Positions 24,730 through 32,541 of a DNA stretch of 64,000 nucleotides are shown piece by piece; positions within the stretch are counted from its first letter, which is position 1, and each line of letters starts with the position of its first letter. A program made the translations under genes and the position numbers. The notes beneath the pieces were generated by a model. That model worked only from the letters and a program-made list of their open reading frames with translations, searched no databases and had not been told where the DNA came from. This stretch comes from Bacillota bacterium. GTDB taxonomy: Bacteria; Bacillota; Clostridia; Lachnospirales; Lachnospiraceae. The stretch is taken from the NCBI GenBank assembly GCA_023392535.1, contig JAEVYY010000009.1, positions 372,001 to 436,000 on the forward strand, given 5' to 3'.

Positions 24730-25083
24730 CTATTGCTCCCCAAAAAATTTCCCCTGATAGAAATTTTCATTGCCTGTTTTCACGGCTGTCAACCGAAAGC
24801 ACACACATCCATCCGGGCAAACAAAATCTTTCACATATTTTTCTGTACCGCCAATATAGGTCAGATCACCACCGCTTCTGACAGCTTCCATAGTGGGAAA
24901 CAGGACCAGCATCAGTTTGGAGCATATTCCCTGCCCCTTTTCGTTTACTGGGCAACCATAGGTACAGGTGTATTTGTCTCCAACTTCCTCCCCATTTCTG
25001 CAGTAATGCTCCGTATGGTCGCTTCTTAGGAACCCTGTTACCTCAATTTCAAACTCATATTCTTCGTCGTACCATTTTTTCAT
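24730..25083 (-). CDS. TIGR04076 family protein
   Basis: 117 residues. The pattern of an N-terminal beta strand, a Cys segment (YCRNGEEVGDKYTCTYGCP), GQGICSKLMLVLFPTMEAVRSGGDL in the middle and VCPDG near the C-terminus fits the TIGR04076 family of small proteins of unknown function in anaerobes. Six cysteines suggest metal binding or redox. AGGAG precedes the ATG, and the gene is nine bases after the VOC gene in the same operon. Confidence 0.65.
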   Translation of the reverse strand: MKKWYDEEYEFEIEVTGFLRSDHTEHYCRNGEEVGDKYTCTYGCPVNEKGQGICSKLMLVLFPTMEAVRSGGDLTYIGGTEKYVKDFVCPDGCVCFRLTAVKTGNENFYQGKFFGEQ

Positions 25084-25092
25084 ATATTTCTC

Positions 25093-25482
25093 CTATTCTG
25101 TGAAGGATCCTATCTCAATCAGGTTCCCTTCCGGATCTGCAATATAGCAGGTTCTTTGTCCCCAAGGTTCTGTTGTTGGTTTCATGACACTTTTAGCACC
25201 TGCGGCTACCACTTCGTCATAGGTCTTATCCACCGCAGCATAGTTTTCAACACCAAGGGCAATCTCATAGTGTCCATTCACGCCATTGCAATAGGCAAAG
25301 CTTTTACCTGTCATCTTTTCAAAATCCGTTCTCCGGTAAAGCAAGAACAAAGTTCCGTCCTTTACCAGATAAACATTGGATGTGTTTTCCTCTTCTTTGA
25401 TCTCAAATCCAAGAATATCCCTATAAAACCGGATCATGACAGACATGTCCTTGACCATAAGTCCAAAACCCTCTAATCTCAT
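25093..25482 (-). CDS. VOC family (glyoxalase/bleomycin-resistance) protein
   Basis: 129 residues with two beta-alpha-beta-beta-beta modules: GFGLMVKDMSVMIRFYRDILGFEI at the start and WGQRTCYIADPEGNLIEIGSF at the end. The final Glu is the usual metal ligand. Members include glyoxalases, extradiol dioxygenases and antibiotic-binding proteins; the role here is not determinable. Its ATG overlaps the stop of the upstream WYL regulator by four bases, showing translational coupling. Confidence 0.9.
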   Translation of the reverse strand: MRLEGFGLMVKDMSVMIRFYRDILGFEIKEEENTSNVYLVKDGTLFLLYRRTDFEKMTGKSFAYCNGVNGHYEIALGVENYAAVDKTYDEVVAAGAKSVMKPTTEPWGQRTCYIADPEGNLIEIGSFTE

Positions 25483-26399
25483 TTCGTATCCTCCTCCTCA
25501 TACATTTGTACTATTTTTTTAGCTCTGGTAAGGAGCTCTTCCTGAACTTCCCGCGGCTCTATCACCAACACATTGTCTAAGAAAGTAAGAAGCCAGGACA
25601 ACAGACTCTCCATATTCGTATAATCTCCATGAAACAGTAATTTCCCATCTTTCCTCTCTGTAAAGCAATCCGGACCATATTCCTCGACCAGTCTCCATTT
25701 ACTATCTGACGAAAATAGTGCCGTTACAGGAATACCCCCCGGAAAAATATGTGAGATTGCTAAGTCTGGAACTGCAACTTCCCTGATTTGGAATTTTTCC
25801 TCACTCTTTTCAAGGATTGCCATACGATTTAACTTAAATAATCTAAAATCATTGCGCATATGACAAAACCCCCAAACATACCAACTTGACCATTTAAAAA
25901 TCAAGTAATAGGGCTCTATCAGACGATGGCTATCACCCTCTTTGGCATAATAATCAAATGATAGAAGCATCCTTTCCTCAATGGCATCTTGAATCATTGC
26001 TATTTTGGGGGCGATCGCATCCTTAGACCACGAAGAAAGATCTATCAGAATAGAGTCACTTCCTGCAATCAGTTCGGAGGATCCAGACTTTAGTTTTTCC
26101 ATAAGCTGCGCATAATAATGGCTTCCACTTATACTGTCCAGACTGCGGAGTCCCGCCATAATCATCTGCATATCCTTAGATGTCAAAAGGGTCCTGTCCA
26201 TACGGTAACCATCCATGATACGGATTCCGCCACCTATGCCCTGGGTAGTTTGTATTGGTATCCCTGCCCTGCAGAGGTCTTCCACATCTCTGTTTATTGT
26301 CCTTCTCGAAACCTCGTATTTTTCTGCAAGCTCCGGTGCGGTAATGCTTTCCTTTTGCAAAAGTACGGAAAGAATTCCTATCAGTCTGTCTATCTTCAT
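25479..26399 (-). CDS. HTH-WYL transcriptional regulator (YafY-like)
   Basis: 306 residues. The N-terminal winged helix (KIDRLIGILSVLLQKESITAPELAEKYEVSRRTINRDVEDL) is a DeoR/HTH_11 type. A WYL ligand-sensing domain follows, with RLIEPYYLIFKWSSWYVWGFC and RLFKLNRM, and a C-terminal WCX-like extension. ATG 26399 is preferred because AAGGAG lies six bases ahead. It heads the operon WYL-VOC-TIGR04076-GyrI. A 30-bp palindrome lies in its promoter region, pointing to autoregulation. Confidence 0.92.
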   Translation of the reverse strand: MKIDRLIGILSVLLQKESITAPELAEKYEVSRRTINRDVEDLCRAGIPIQTTQGIGGGIRIMDGYRMDRTLLTSKDMQMIMAGLRSLDSISGSHYYAQLMEKLKSGSSELIAGSDSILIDLSSWSKDAIAPKIAMIQDAIEERMLLSFDYYAKEGDSHRLIEPYYLIFKWSSWYVWGFCHMRNDFRLFKLNRMAILEKSEEKFQIREVAVPDLAISHIFPGGIPVTALFSSDSKWRLVEEYGPDCFTERKDGKLLFHGDYTNMESLLSWLLTFLDNVLVIEPREVQEELLTRAKKIVQMYEEEDTK

Positions 26400-26427
26400 T
26401 TGAACTCCTTGTCTATATCCTAGCATA

Positions 26428-26457
26428 CTAAACACGACATCAGTATGTCGTGTTTAG
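26428..26457. promoter_or_regulatory. 30-bp perfect palindrome upstream of the WYL regulator
   Basis: Arms CTAAACACGACAT (26428-26440) and ATGTCGTGTTTAG (26445-26457) with a 4-bp centre. On the minus strand it overlaps a plausible -35/-10 pair (ACGACA, TATGCT). Probable operator of the operon that follows. Confidence 0.7.
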
Positions 26458-26531
26458 CATAACACGAATCCAAAAAATAGAAAAGGTACTGATCCTACCT
26501 CTTAAGCCACTACATCCGACTTACACATCCA

Positions 26532-26648
26532 TTGTATTGCCCCTGTAGAAGAATTGCAAAAGCTCATAGAGGACATTTGCTTTTATCCAGTGATACAAAT
26601 CGTGGATTGAAAGCAGAAATTGTATTGCCCTCTATCACACATAATTAA
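26532..26648 (+). pseudogene. C-terminal remnant of a sensor histidine kinase
   Basis: This 300-base gap (26400-26699) carries no intact gene. In the plus-strand frame from 26532 to the stop at 26646-26648 the translation contains RRIAKAHRGHLLLSSD and GLKAEIVLPS. This is the G2-box end of a histidine kinase ATPase domain (I-x-x-AHGG-x-L-x-L-x-S-x-x-x-x-G-L-x-A-E-I-V-L-P). Nothing upstream continues the kinase. A 12-base direct repeat, ATTGTATTGCCC, flanks the remnant (26531-26542 and 26619-26630). It appears to be the debris of a deleted two-component gene. Confidence 0.55.
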
Positions 26649-26699
26649 GGTAAATCCAATTTGTTCCATTGCCAAAACGCGTTCCAGAAACCACCTCAC

Positions 26700-27164
26700 T
26701 TAAAAGTCTTTTTGTTTCATTTGCTGATCTTCCATTTGTCGCACCAGACTCTGAATATCCTTTTCTATAAGTGGTTGCATCGTATCTTTAAATAGGGAAC
26801 AGTCTATCGAAAGGACCTTTTGCTTCATTCTCTCGTTTAAGTTTTTCTTATAGGGGACCATATACTCTAAATACTGTAAAGCTTGCCTTACCGCTGTCGG
26901 TTTTTCATCAGAAATTGCATTTAAAATTTCTTCTATTGCACGATCAATCTTATTATCCTTATCCCATTTTGCCTGTTTACAAAGTAGCCGAAATCCTCTT
27001 ACCCGAATGACATATTTTTCGCTATTCAGCATAGATATAAATTCATTTATATAAGAATAGAGAAGATCCTCTTTTTCAGAAAGGGTTTCTAATTCTTGCA
27101 AAATGGCATATGCTTCCTTGGTATCCCCTTCATAGAGAAGCTCTATTTTATTACTTATATCCAT
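26700..27164 (-). CDS. HEAT-like helical protein of unknown function
   Basis: 154 residues, all helical, with leucine-rich repeats of the HEAT/ARM kind (EFISMLNSEKYVIRVRGFRLLCKQAKWDKD, AISDEKPTAVRQALQYLEYMV). Small proteins of this type (sometimes labelled SufBD-like) are often found beside AraC-GyrI regulators in Clostridia. No catalytic residues are visible. It follows the AraC gene by 51 bases with AAGGAG upstream, so they probably share a transcript. Confidence 0.7.
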   Translation of the reverse strand: MDISNKIELLYEGDTKEAYAILQELETLSEKEDLLYSYINEFISMLNSEKYVIRVRGFRLLCKQAKWDKDNKIDRAIEEILNAISDEKPTAVRQALQYLEYMVPYKKNLNERMKQKVLSIDCSLFKDTMQPLIEKDIQSLVRQMEDQQMKQKDF

Positions 27165-27215
27165 TATGGAATCTCCTTTTTGTCTTTTGCTTTCAGATTG
27201 ATTACTGACAAAATA

Positions 27216-28085
27216 TTATAATATGGGAACCCAATATTCAATTCTACTGTTCCCGTTACAATCGGCAACTTCATAGCTTTTGGTGAAATCATACTTATTA
27301 TTTGCATGGAATTGACAGGTAGACTGTGGAAACCACTCTTTATAAATATAGTCTGCAACGGGTTGCATGGAATCTTTTGGTCTACCATTAAAACAAAATA
27401 CCACATATTTACTAACTGGGAGTTCTTTGGTTATCATTCCATTGGGGATTGCCGAAAAATCTGTCACTTCCGAAACACCATAAAAGTCAAATACAAGTTG
27501 TCTATTTTCACAATCAATATCGTGAGTATACTCATTTAAAGCAATGAAACAATCCGATTCTGAACGGTTTGCAATCATGTCTTTATGAACTTCAAGTTTC
27601 CTCATACATTTACCAATTATAGAAAATCCCTTTTTTGTGTTTCCATGATATCCAACCAATAATATTTTTTCGCTTTCTATTGTCTTAATATCCTCAATCA
27701 TATCTCCTCTTAACTGTTTCTTTCCATCTACTGTAAATTTGAGTTGCAAGGGATAAAAATATTTTTTCTTTCTCATTTTTTGTGGATTCGTACCAAACAT
27801 CTTTTTAAATGCTACTGAAAAAGATTGTTGTGTCTCATATCCTGCATATAAAGAAATATCCATGATAGACTTGTCCGAAAAAATCAATAATCTGGCCGCT
27901 TCAGTCAGTCTCCGCCTTTGCACATACGTATGAATGGTAAACCCAACAATACTGGTAAACATCCTGTGTAAATGGTATTTTGAATATCCCGCTTCATAAG
28001 CGATTCTTTCTAAATCCAGTTTTTCTTCTAAATGGTCTTCTATAAAGTCTACGATACCGGCTATCTTGGTTAGATTATTCTCCAT
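27216..28085 (-). CDS. AraC family regulator with GyrI-like effector domain
   Basis: 289 residues. Residues about 8-105 hold the two helix-turn-helix motifs of AraC/XylS (LDLERIAYEAGYSKYHLHRMFTSIVG, IMDISLYAGYETQQSFSVAFKKMFGTNPQKMR). The C-terminal 160 residues are a GyrI-like/BmrR-type drug-sensing domain (ILLVGYHGN, DFYGVSEVTDFSAIPNGM, YIYKEWFPQS). This Rob/BmrR-like plan suggests it responds to a small, often cationic, molecule. AGGAGG upstream of the ATG. It probably controls the HEAT-like gene downstream and perhaps other genes in this accessory stretch. Confidence 0.9.
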   Translation of the reverse strand: MENNLTKIAGIVDFIEDHLEEKLDLERIAYEAGYSKYHLHRMFTSIVGFTIHTYVQRRRLTEAARLLIFSDKSIMDISLYAGYETQQSFSVAFKKMFGTNPQKMRKKKYFYPLQLKFTVDGKKQLRGDMIEDIKTIESEKILLVGYHGNTKKGFSIIGKCMRKLEVHKDMIANRSESDCFIALNEYTHDIDCENRQLVFDFYGVSEVTDFSAIPNGMITKELPVSKYVVFCFNGRPKDSMQPVADYIYKEWFPQSTCQFHANNKYDFTKSYEVADCNGNSRIEYWVPIL

Positions 28086-28155
28086 ATCTCTACCTCCTAT
28101 CGAATACTATAACAAAAATAGAAAGAACACTTTTTTCATTTCTTGCTCTTTTTGA

Positions 28156-28743
28156 TTACAAGTATTGATAAAACAAACCATGTAAGGTACAAAACCAAAT
28201 CAACATTGCATGTCCATTTGCAGGAACTCTTACACTTAAGTTCCATTCCGGATATTGCTTTATTATTTCTATCCTGTCTCCCGTTACAAAAGCAACAAAC
28301 GAAATATAATGCCCCTTTGTCATTGGATGATCGCTTGTAATATACCATTCTTTTTCAATTACTTCGACATGCAGTTTTTCGTTTTTGCTGGCTTTTACCA
28401 GTTCCTCGGCATTCAGCTTTTTCGCACAGCATGATACTTCCGCCTCACCGGTACAAAAAGTGATATTATGACAATCTGGGCATACATAGTACTTTGTATT
28501 TTTCATATTACCATTTACAAAATCATTGGGTACTAAATTTCCTTCCAATAGACTTTGCAGATCCACACCTAATAAGTCTGTCAATTCTGAAACGAGAGAA
28601 ATATCTGGAAGTCCTAACCCTCTTTCCCACTTCGAAACGGCTTTGTCACTGATATTCATTTTATCTGCAAGCTGCTTTTGCGTCATGTCATGCGCAATCC
28701 GTAACTTGCGAATTAAACTTCCAACTTTATTGTTCTGCAACAT
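28156..28743 (-). CDS. XRE-type helix-turn-helix protein with C-terminal zinc-ribbon-like domain
   Basis: 195 residues. Residues about 7-65 are a Cro/C1 helix-turn-helix (LIRKLRIAHDMTQKQLADKMNISDKAVSKWERGLGLPD). A CPDC and CC pair around residues 89-110 may bind one metal ion. The remainder (MTKGHYISFVAFVTGDRIEIIKQYPEWNLSVRVP) resembles the superoxide-reductase-like tail found in many Clostridial regulators of this type. GGAG lies eight bases before the ATG. Target genes are unknown. Confidence 0.85.
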   Translation of the reverse strand: MLQNNKVGSLIRKLRIAHDMTQKQLADKMNISDKAVSKWERGLGLPDISLVSELTDLLGVDLQSLLEGNLVPNDFVNGNMKNTKYYVCPDCHNITFCTGEAEVSCCAKKLNAEELVKASKNEKLHVEVIEKEWYITSDHPMTKGHYISFVAFVTGDRIEIIKQYPEWNLSVRVPANGHAMLIWFCTLHGLFYQYL

Positions 28744-28789
28744 CTCTTAACTCCTTACCATATTAATATTATCTAATTATACACATTTT

Positions 28790-29479
28790 TTACCGTTCCA
28801 TCCAATCTTCTGGATAAGCCATATATTTTTGGAATTTATCTAAAAATTCGCTCACATGATAGCCATCGGCTACCGCATGGTGAACGGTAATGGACAGGGG
28901 CATGCTTTTTTTTCCTCCCTTATCAAAAAACTTTCCAGCTTGTATTACTGGAAAATAGCAATTGCTATCCGCATATGGAATGGGAGAATAATTTTTAAAT
29001 TGTATCCACGGTAACATACCTATCATACAAGTATTCGGGGGAGGCATATCAGGCTTTGCTAAAATACCATGATGATTAGCGTATTGCACTTGATCACTCA
29101 CATAATTATGATAGAACACTTCAAAATTTGGAGCATACTCTGTCCACATATTTGACATTGTTTTATCATCTTTATGGAAACATGCATAAGATGGATGTAG
29201 AACCTCATAATAACCTAACTGCCCATTCGCATTGGAAATTCGGAACTCGATCTGTTCTGCGATTAGTTTTGATGTTACATATAAATAAGCAGGAAAAAAT
29301 TTTCTATTTTGTTTTTTTATCTTGTTATAAGTATTCGTAATATCAACTTCTACACTAATGGAAAAACCCGTTGGCAGCATTTTGGTAAAATAGTAAAAAT
29401 ACTGTTTTCTATCCCAATTTTCAAAATCGATGGGATGAAATCTGGTATTAAGGGTTTGTACGATGGATTTATTAGACAT
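28790..29479 (-). CDS. type A chloramphenicol acetyltransferase homologue
   Basis: 229 residues. The family signature with the catalytic histidine is HHAVADGYHVSEF (about residues 200-212), and the N-terminal FENWDRKQYFYYF and the FPAYLYVTSK block are typical of CatA. It would acetylate chloramphenicol with acetyl-CoA as a trimer. The protein is full length and the active-site residues are intact, but many divergent chromosomal homologues have weak or other acyltransferase activity, so resistance is not assured. AAAGGA lies before the ATG. It is followed by the XRE gene and preceded by DUF2087/GIY-YIG in the same direction. No mobile-element sequence was seen around it. Confidence 0.88.
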   Translation of the reverse strand: MSNKSIVQTLNTRFHPIDFENWDRKQYFYYFTKMLPTGFSISVEVDITNTYNKIKKQNRKFFPAYLYVTSKLIAEQIEFRISNANGQLGYYEVLHPSYACFHKDDKTMSNMWTEYAPNFEVFYHNYVSDQVQYANHHGILAKPDMPPPNTCMIGMLPWIQFKNYSPIPYADSNCYFPVIQAGKFFDKGGKKSMPLSITVHHAVADGYHVSEFLDKFQKYMAYPEDWMER

Positions 29480-29499
29480 ATTTTTTCTTCCTTTTCATT

Positions 29500-29781
29500 T
29501 TAGGATTTCCAGTAGCGAGAACCATCTGATTCCCGGTGCAATAACTGATAATCAATCATCTCCCGCCTAAGAATAAAAAAATCACCAAAAGTATGCCATT
29601 CTTCACATATGGAGTTTACTTCTTTCTCTGCATAGTCTCGATTTTTTTCAAATTTATCTGCTAAGTAATACAATGTCGCAAATCTTATCGTTTTCTTTTT
29701 TGAAAGAAACTTAATCCTTCCTTTCTCATCAAGAAATTTACTGATATCCATATTTTCTTTTACATCATCATTCCCAATCAT
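29500..29781 (-). CDS. DUF2087 domain protein
   Basis: 93 residues. It fits the DUF2087 family: FLDEKGRIKFLSKKKTIRFATLYYLADKF, then EKEVNSICEEWHTFGDFFILRREMIDYQLLHRESDGSRYW. This looks like a winged-helix-like fold of unknown function. The start at 29781 follows AAGGA by five bases, rather than the in-frame ATG at 29835, which would lie inside the upstream gene. The two genes are seven bases apart and surely co-transcribed. Confidence 0.85.
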   Translation of the reverse strand: MIGNDDVKENMDISKFLDEKGRIKFLSKKKTIRFATLYYLADKFEKNRDYAEKEVNSICEEWHTFGDFFILRREMIDYQLLHRESDGSRYWKS

Positions 29782-29788
29782 ATATCCT

Positions 29789-30112
29789 TCATCTCCCATT
29801 CCACATTTCGAATAAAGCCTCCACATCATCCGCAAATTCCCGATCTGACTGTGTTTCTTTTTTTGTTATTTCTTCCAGTATTTCAAAAACAAAAGAAGAT
29901 GTCCCATAAAGATTCCAATCTTTCATCATACTTATCTCTGGGCAGGAATTTGTGCATACCGAAAAATCAAAACGATTTTTTGAACCTTTCAAATCTACTG
30001 TAGAACGCAACCATTTATTTTCGCTTTTAGTACATCTTACACAGTAGATTCCCCCAACATATTCTCTGTTTTTATATTCTTCTTTCAACCTTTTTTTTGT
30101 TGATTCATTCAT
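29789..30112 (-). CDS. GIY-YIG nuclease family-like protein
   Basis: 107 residues. It belongs to the short group in which the GIY motif is degenerate (GGIYCVRCTKSENKWLRSTVDL), followed by NRFDFSVCTNSCP and MMKDWNLYGTSSFVFEILEEI. Such proteins are common next to DUF2087 in Clostridia, and enzymatic activity has not been established for the group as far as I know. AAGGAG is correctly placed before the ATG. Confidence 0.75.
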   Translation of the reverse strand: MNESTKKRLKEEYKNREYVGGIYCVRCTKSENKWLRSTVDLKGSKNRFDFSVCTNSCPEISMMKDWNLYGTSSFVFEILEEITKKETQSDREFADDVEALFEMWNGR

Positions 30113-30226
30113 CTTTTTTACTCCTTTGTCTGCATTTATTATAATCCTCTCCGATCTTACTTTTCAATAAACGCTCCGTAGAGTTGCTTGTACATTTTTT
30201 AAGTAAGTGGCATCTCTACCACCCTA

Positions 30227-30595
30227 TTAATTTAATATTTTTTCAAAATAGGTAATAATAACTTTTTCTTCTGTCAGACTCATACCAGGATTTCCCAACT
30301 GACTTCTGGCCTCTTCCACGACCTCTCTATATGCATTCCAGTAATCCTGGACAGTTGCCACTTCATGAGGATCTTTTCTACTTTCAATCATAAAAATAGT
30401 GCTGCCATTAAGTTCCCCAATGTCTGGCCTGACATAATATCTGTCATGTACCTCCCCCGTAATGATAATACCAGTTTCTTGATACACTCTAATCGCTGCT
30501 TTATTCCATATATTACCAATCATTTCATTCGTATAATATTGAGGATCGAGCCCATAAAATGAAATGGAATAAATTTCTGTTTCCATACGCACCAT
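30227..30595 (-). CDS. hypothetical protein
   Basis: 122 residues with no recognised family. The composition is normal for a soluble alpha/beta protein (EIYSISFYGLDPQYY, GIIITGEVHDRYYVRPDIGEL, EVATVQDYWNAYREVVEEA). No clear ribosome binding site is visible: the start could be the ATG at 30595 or the one at 30586. There is no cysteine, no membrane segment and no signal peptide. It stands alone between the GIY-YIG gene and the fabG promoter. Confidence 0.55.
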   Translation of the reverse strand: MVRMETEIYSISFYGLDPQYYTNEMIGNIWNKAAIRVYQETGIIITGEVHDRYYVRPDIGELNGSTIFMIESRKDPHEVATVQDYWNAYREVVEEARSQLGNPGMSLTEEKVIITYFEKILN

Positions 30596-30729
30596 TTACT
30601 ATTTTTATAATAATATATGATTCTATAATAAAAAAGTTAGTGTTCTAACTTTATATTTATTTTTTTAAATTTTTGTTCTATTGCTAATAAAATGAATATT
30701 TATTTAATATTTTTTTAATCTATGTATTA

Positions 30730-30758
30730 TTGACACAAAATTAGCAAAATGATAGCAT
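30730..30758 (+). promoter_or_regulatory. putative fabG promoter
   Basis: TTGACA (30730-30735) with TAGCAT (30753-30758) 17 bases later, in a strongly AT-rich stretch (30596-30770), 32 bases before the chosen GTG start. Confidence 0.5.
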
Positions 30759-30790
30759 ATTAATTATAATAAATTATGGAGGTGGTTTCA

Positions 30791-31537
30791 GTGAATAAAA
30801 TCGCAATTATTACTGGAGGATCAAGAGGTATTGGTGAAGGAATGACGCTTAAACTCGGAGAAATGGGCTACAATGTTGTTATTAATTATCGAAGCGAAAG
30901 CAGCAAAAAACTAAGTGATGACTTATCGGAAAAATTGGCAAAGGAATATGGCGTAGATTCTATTGTTGTAAAGGCTGACGTTTCTAAATATGATGACTGT
31001 GAAAAACTTGTGAAAGCTTCCATTGCTAAATTCGGTAATAGAATCGATGTGCTCATTAACAACGCAGGTATTACAAATAATAGTAATTTTATTGATTTAA
31101 CGAAAGAAGCTTATACAAATGTCATTAACACGAATCTTATGAGTTTCTTACATATGTGTCATTTAGCTCTCCCTCATATGGTTGATCTTGAAGAAGGTTC
31201 CAACATCATCAACACCTCTTCCATCGGTGGATTAATGGGCGTTGCAAATCAAGGAGACTATTGCGCTGCAAAAGCAGGTGTTATTGGTCTGACTCGTGCT
31301 CTTGCATTAGAATTCGCTTCACGCAAAGTTAAAGTAAATGCCATAGCTCCTGGTATGATTATGACCGACATGCTTCGTGGTGTAAATCAGGATGAACTGA
31401 AGGCACTCGCAGGTACCATTCCTATGGGCTATATCGGTGATATTTCAGATATTGCAGGTTGCATGGAGTATATTATTAACGCTTCCTACCTTACCGGACA
31501 GGTTATTTCACCAAATGGTGGCGTTATCATGCCATAG
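30791..31537 (+). CDS. short-chain dehydrogenase, 3-oxoacyl-ACP reductase-like
   Basis: 248 residues of the classical SDR family. The NADP-binding loop is TGGSRGIGEG, NNAG is at about residue 90, and the catalytic Ser-Tyr-Lys set lies in NTSSIGG and YCAAKAG. The C-terminal YLTGQVISPNGGV is the FabG-type ending. It may act in fatty acid elongation or on another beta-keto substrate; no fatty-acid genes adjoin it, so a general reductase role is equally possible. The start is a GTG with GGAGG eight bases upstream. An ATG at 30776 overlaps the binding site and is rejected. Confidence 0.88.
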   Translation: MNKIAIITGGSRGIGEGMTLKLGEMGYNVVINYRSESSKKLSDDLSEKLAKEYGVDSIVVKADVSKYDDCEKLVKASIAKFGNRIDVLINNAGITNNSNFIDLTKEAYTNVINTNLMSFLHMCHLALPHMVDLEEGSNIINTSSIGGLMGVANQGDYCAAKAGVIGLTRALALEFASRKVKVNAIAPGMIMTDMLRGVNQDELKALAGTIPMGYIGDISDIAGCMEYIINASYLTGQVISPNGGVIMP

Positions 31538-31543
31538 CATTTT

Positions 31544-32407
31544 TTATTTTACTCTGTAGTTAAATAGAAATGCTCCTAATAAAATTATACCTCCCCCTAC
31601 TATCGTTGATGGTTCTGGAATTTCATTTGCAATAAGAAAGCCTAATACACTTGTTACAAATGGTGTGATAAACATATAGTTACTAACTTGCGAAGTTTGT
31701 TTGGCTTTTGCGAAGGCCTTTGACCACGAAACATAGGCAATTGCACTTGAGAAGATACCAAGGACAGCAAGGTATAACCATTGTTTGACAGGTGCCGCTC
31801 TCACTTCTTTGACAGAAGCAGGTAGAAAAATGGAAAGTAGTATGGTACCAAAAAAAATGCTAAATGTTGAAGTCTGCAATGCTGAATAGGTTCTTGTTAA
31901 TGTTCTCTGCAAGAGATTATAAAGGCTAAGTGACAGGGCTGCAAGAAACAGCCAAAATAATCCCATGTTAATAGAAAAAATACCATTCATCCATGTTAGA
32001 ACCACTACCCCTGCGAATTCAATTGCGATAGCAAACCATTGATGATAACTCATTTTCTCTTTATAAATACCCCGTGCAAACAAAGCTGTAAGTATAGGAA
32101 CAATAGAAATCACAATACTGCCTGTCGCAGCAGTGACTGCTTTTTGTCCTTGGTTAAATACAATCATGTAGATAAAGAAACCAAGTGCTCCCGCTAGCAT
32201 GAACCACGGTAAATCTTTTTTGTCCGGCATTTTGATTTTACTTATTACCGAAACTATTATAAGAGTGCAGGAGGCAATAAAATATCTTAGAAAACCTAAA
32301 GAGAAAGCCGTAAAATATTGCAATGCTAATCTCGTTAACACATAGGCCAAAGACCAAAATAATATGGTAATTATTGCATAAATGTGGAAATTATTTTTTA
32401 CTTTCAA
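31544..32407 (-). CDS. DMT superfamily EamA transporter
   Basis: 287 residues with ten membrane segments in two EamA repeats (LFWSLAYVLTRLALQYFTAFSLGFLRY in the first; SLSLYNLLQRTLTR and the second-repeat SAIAYVSWSKAF). Members export amino acids and other metabolites. It starts at a TTG five bases after GAGGTG. It is divergent from the MocR regulator at 32542, which very likely controls it, so a link to vitamin B6 or an amino compound is possible. Confidence 0.88.
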   Translation of the reverse strand: MKVKNNFHIYAIITILFWSLAYVLTRLALQYFTAFSLGFLRYFIASCTLIIVSVISKIKMPDKKDLPWFMLAGALGFFIYMIVFNQGQKAVTAATGSIVISIVPILTALFARGIYKEKMSYHQWFAIAIEFAGVVVLTWMNGIFSINMGLFWLFLAALSLSLYNLLQRTLTRTYSALQTSTFSIFFGTILLSIFLPASVKEVRAAPVKQWLYLAVLGIFSSAIAYVSWSKAFAKAKQTSQVSNYMFITPFVTSVLGFLIANEIPEPSTIVGGGIILLGAFLFNYRVK

Positions 32408-32436
32408 CTTCTCACCTCATTTAAATTAAATTAGTT

Positions 32437-32468
32437 GTTACATTTAAAACTCTTATGTATCATGTAAC
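32437..32468. promoter_or_regulatory. inverted repeat in the EamA/MocR divergent promoter region
   Basis: GTTACAT (32437-32443) and ATGTAAC (32462-32468) separated by 18 bases, in the 134-base region shared by the two divergent starts. A possible MocR binding site. Confidence 0.4.
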
Positions 32469-32541
32469 CACAATAATCTGGTATATAAAAGTTCCAATTC
32501 CATTGTTTTTTATGTAAGCCAGTTAGGTCAGGAGTACACTT

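Noticed and set aside
27164..27406. Minus-strand frame overlapping the AraC-GyrI gene
   Set aside because: It is an alternative frame of the AraC gene's C-terminal part. The AraC frame has the domain matches.
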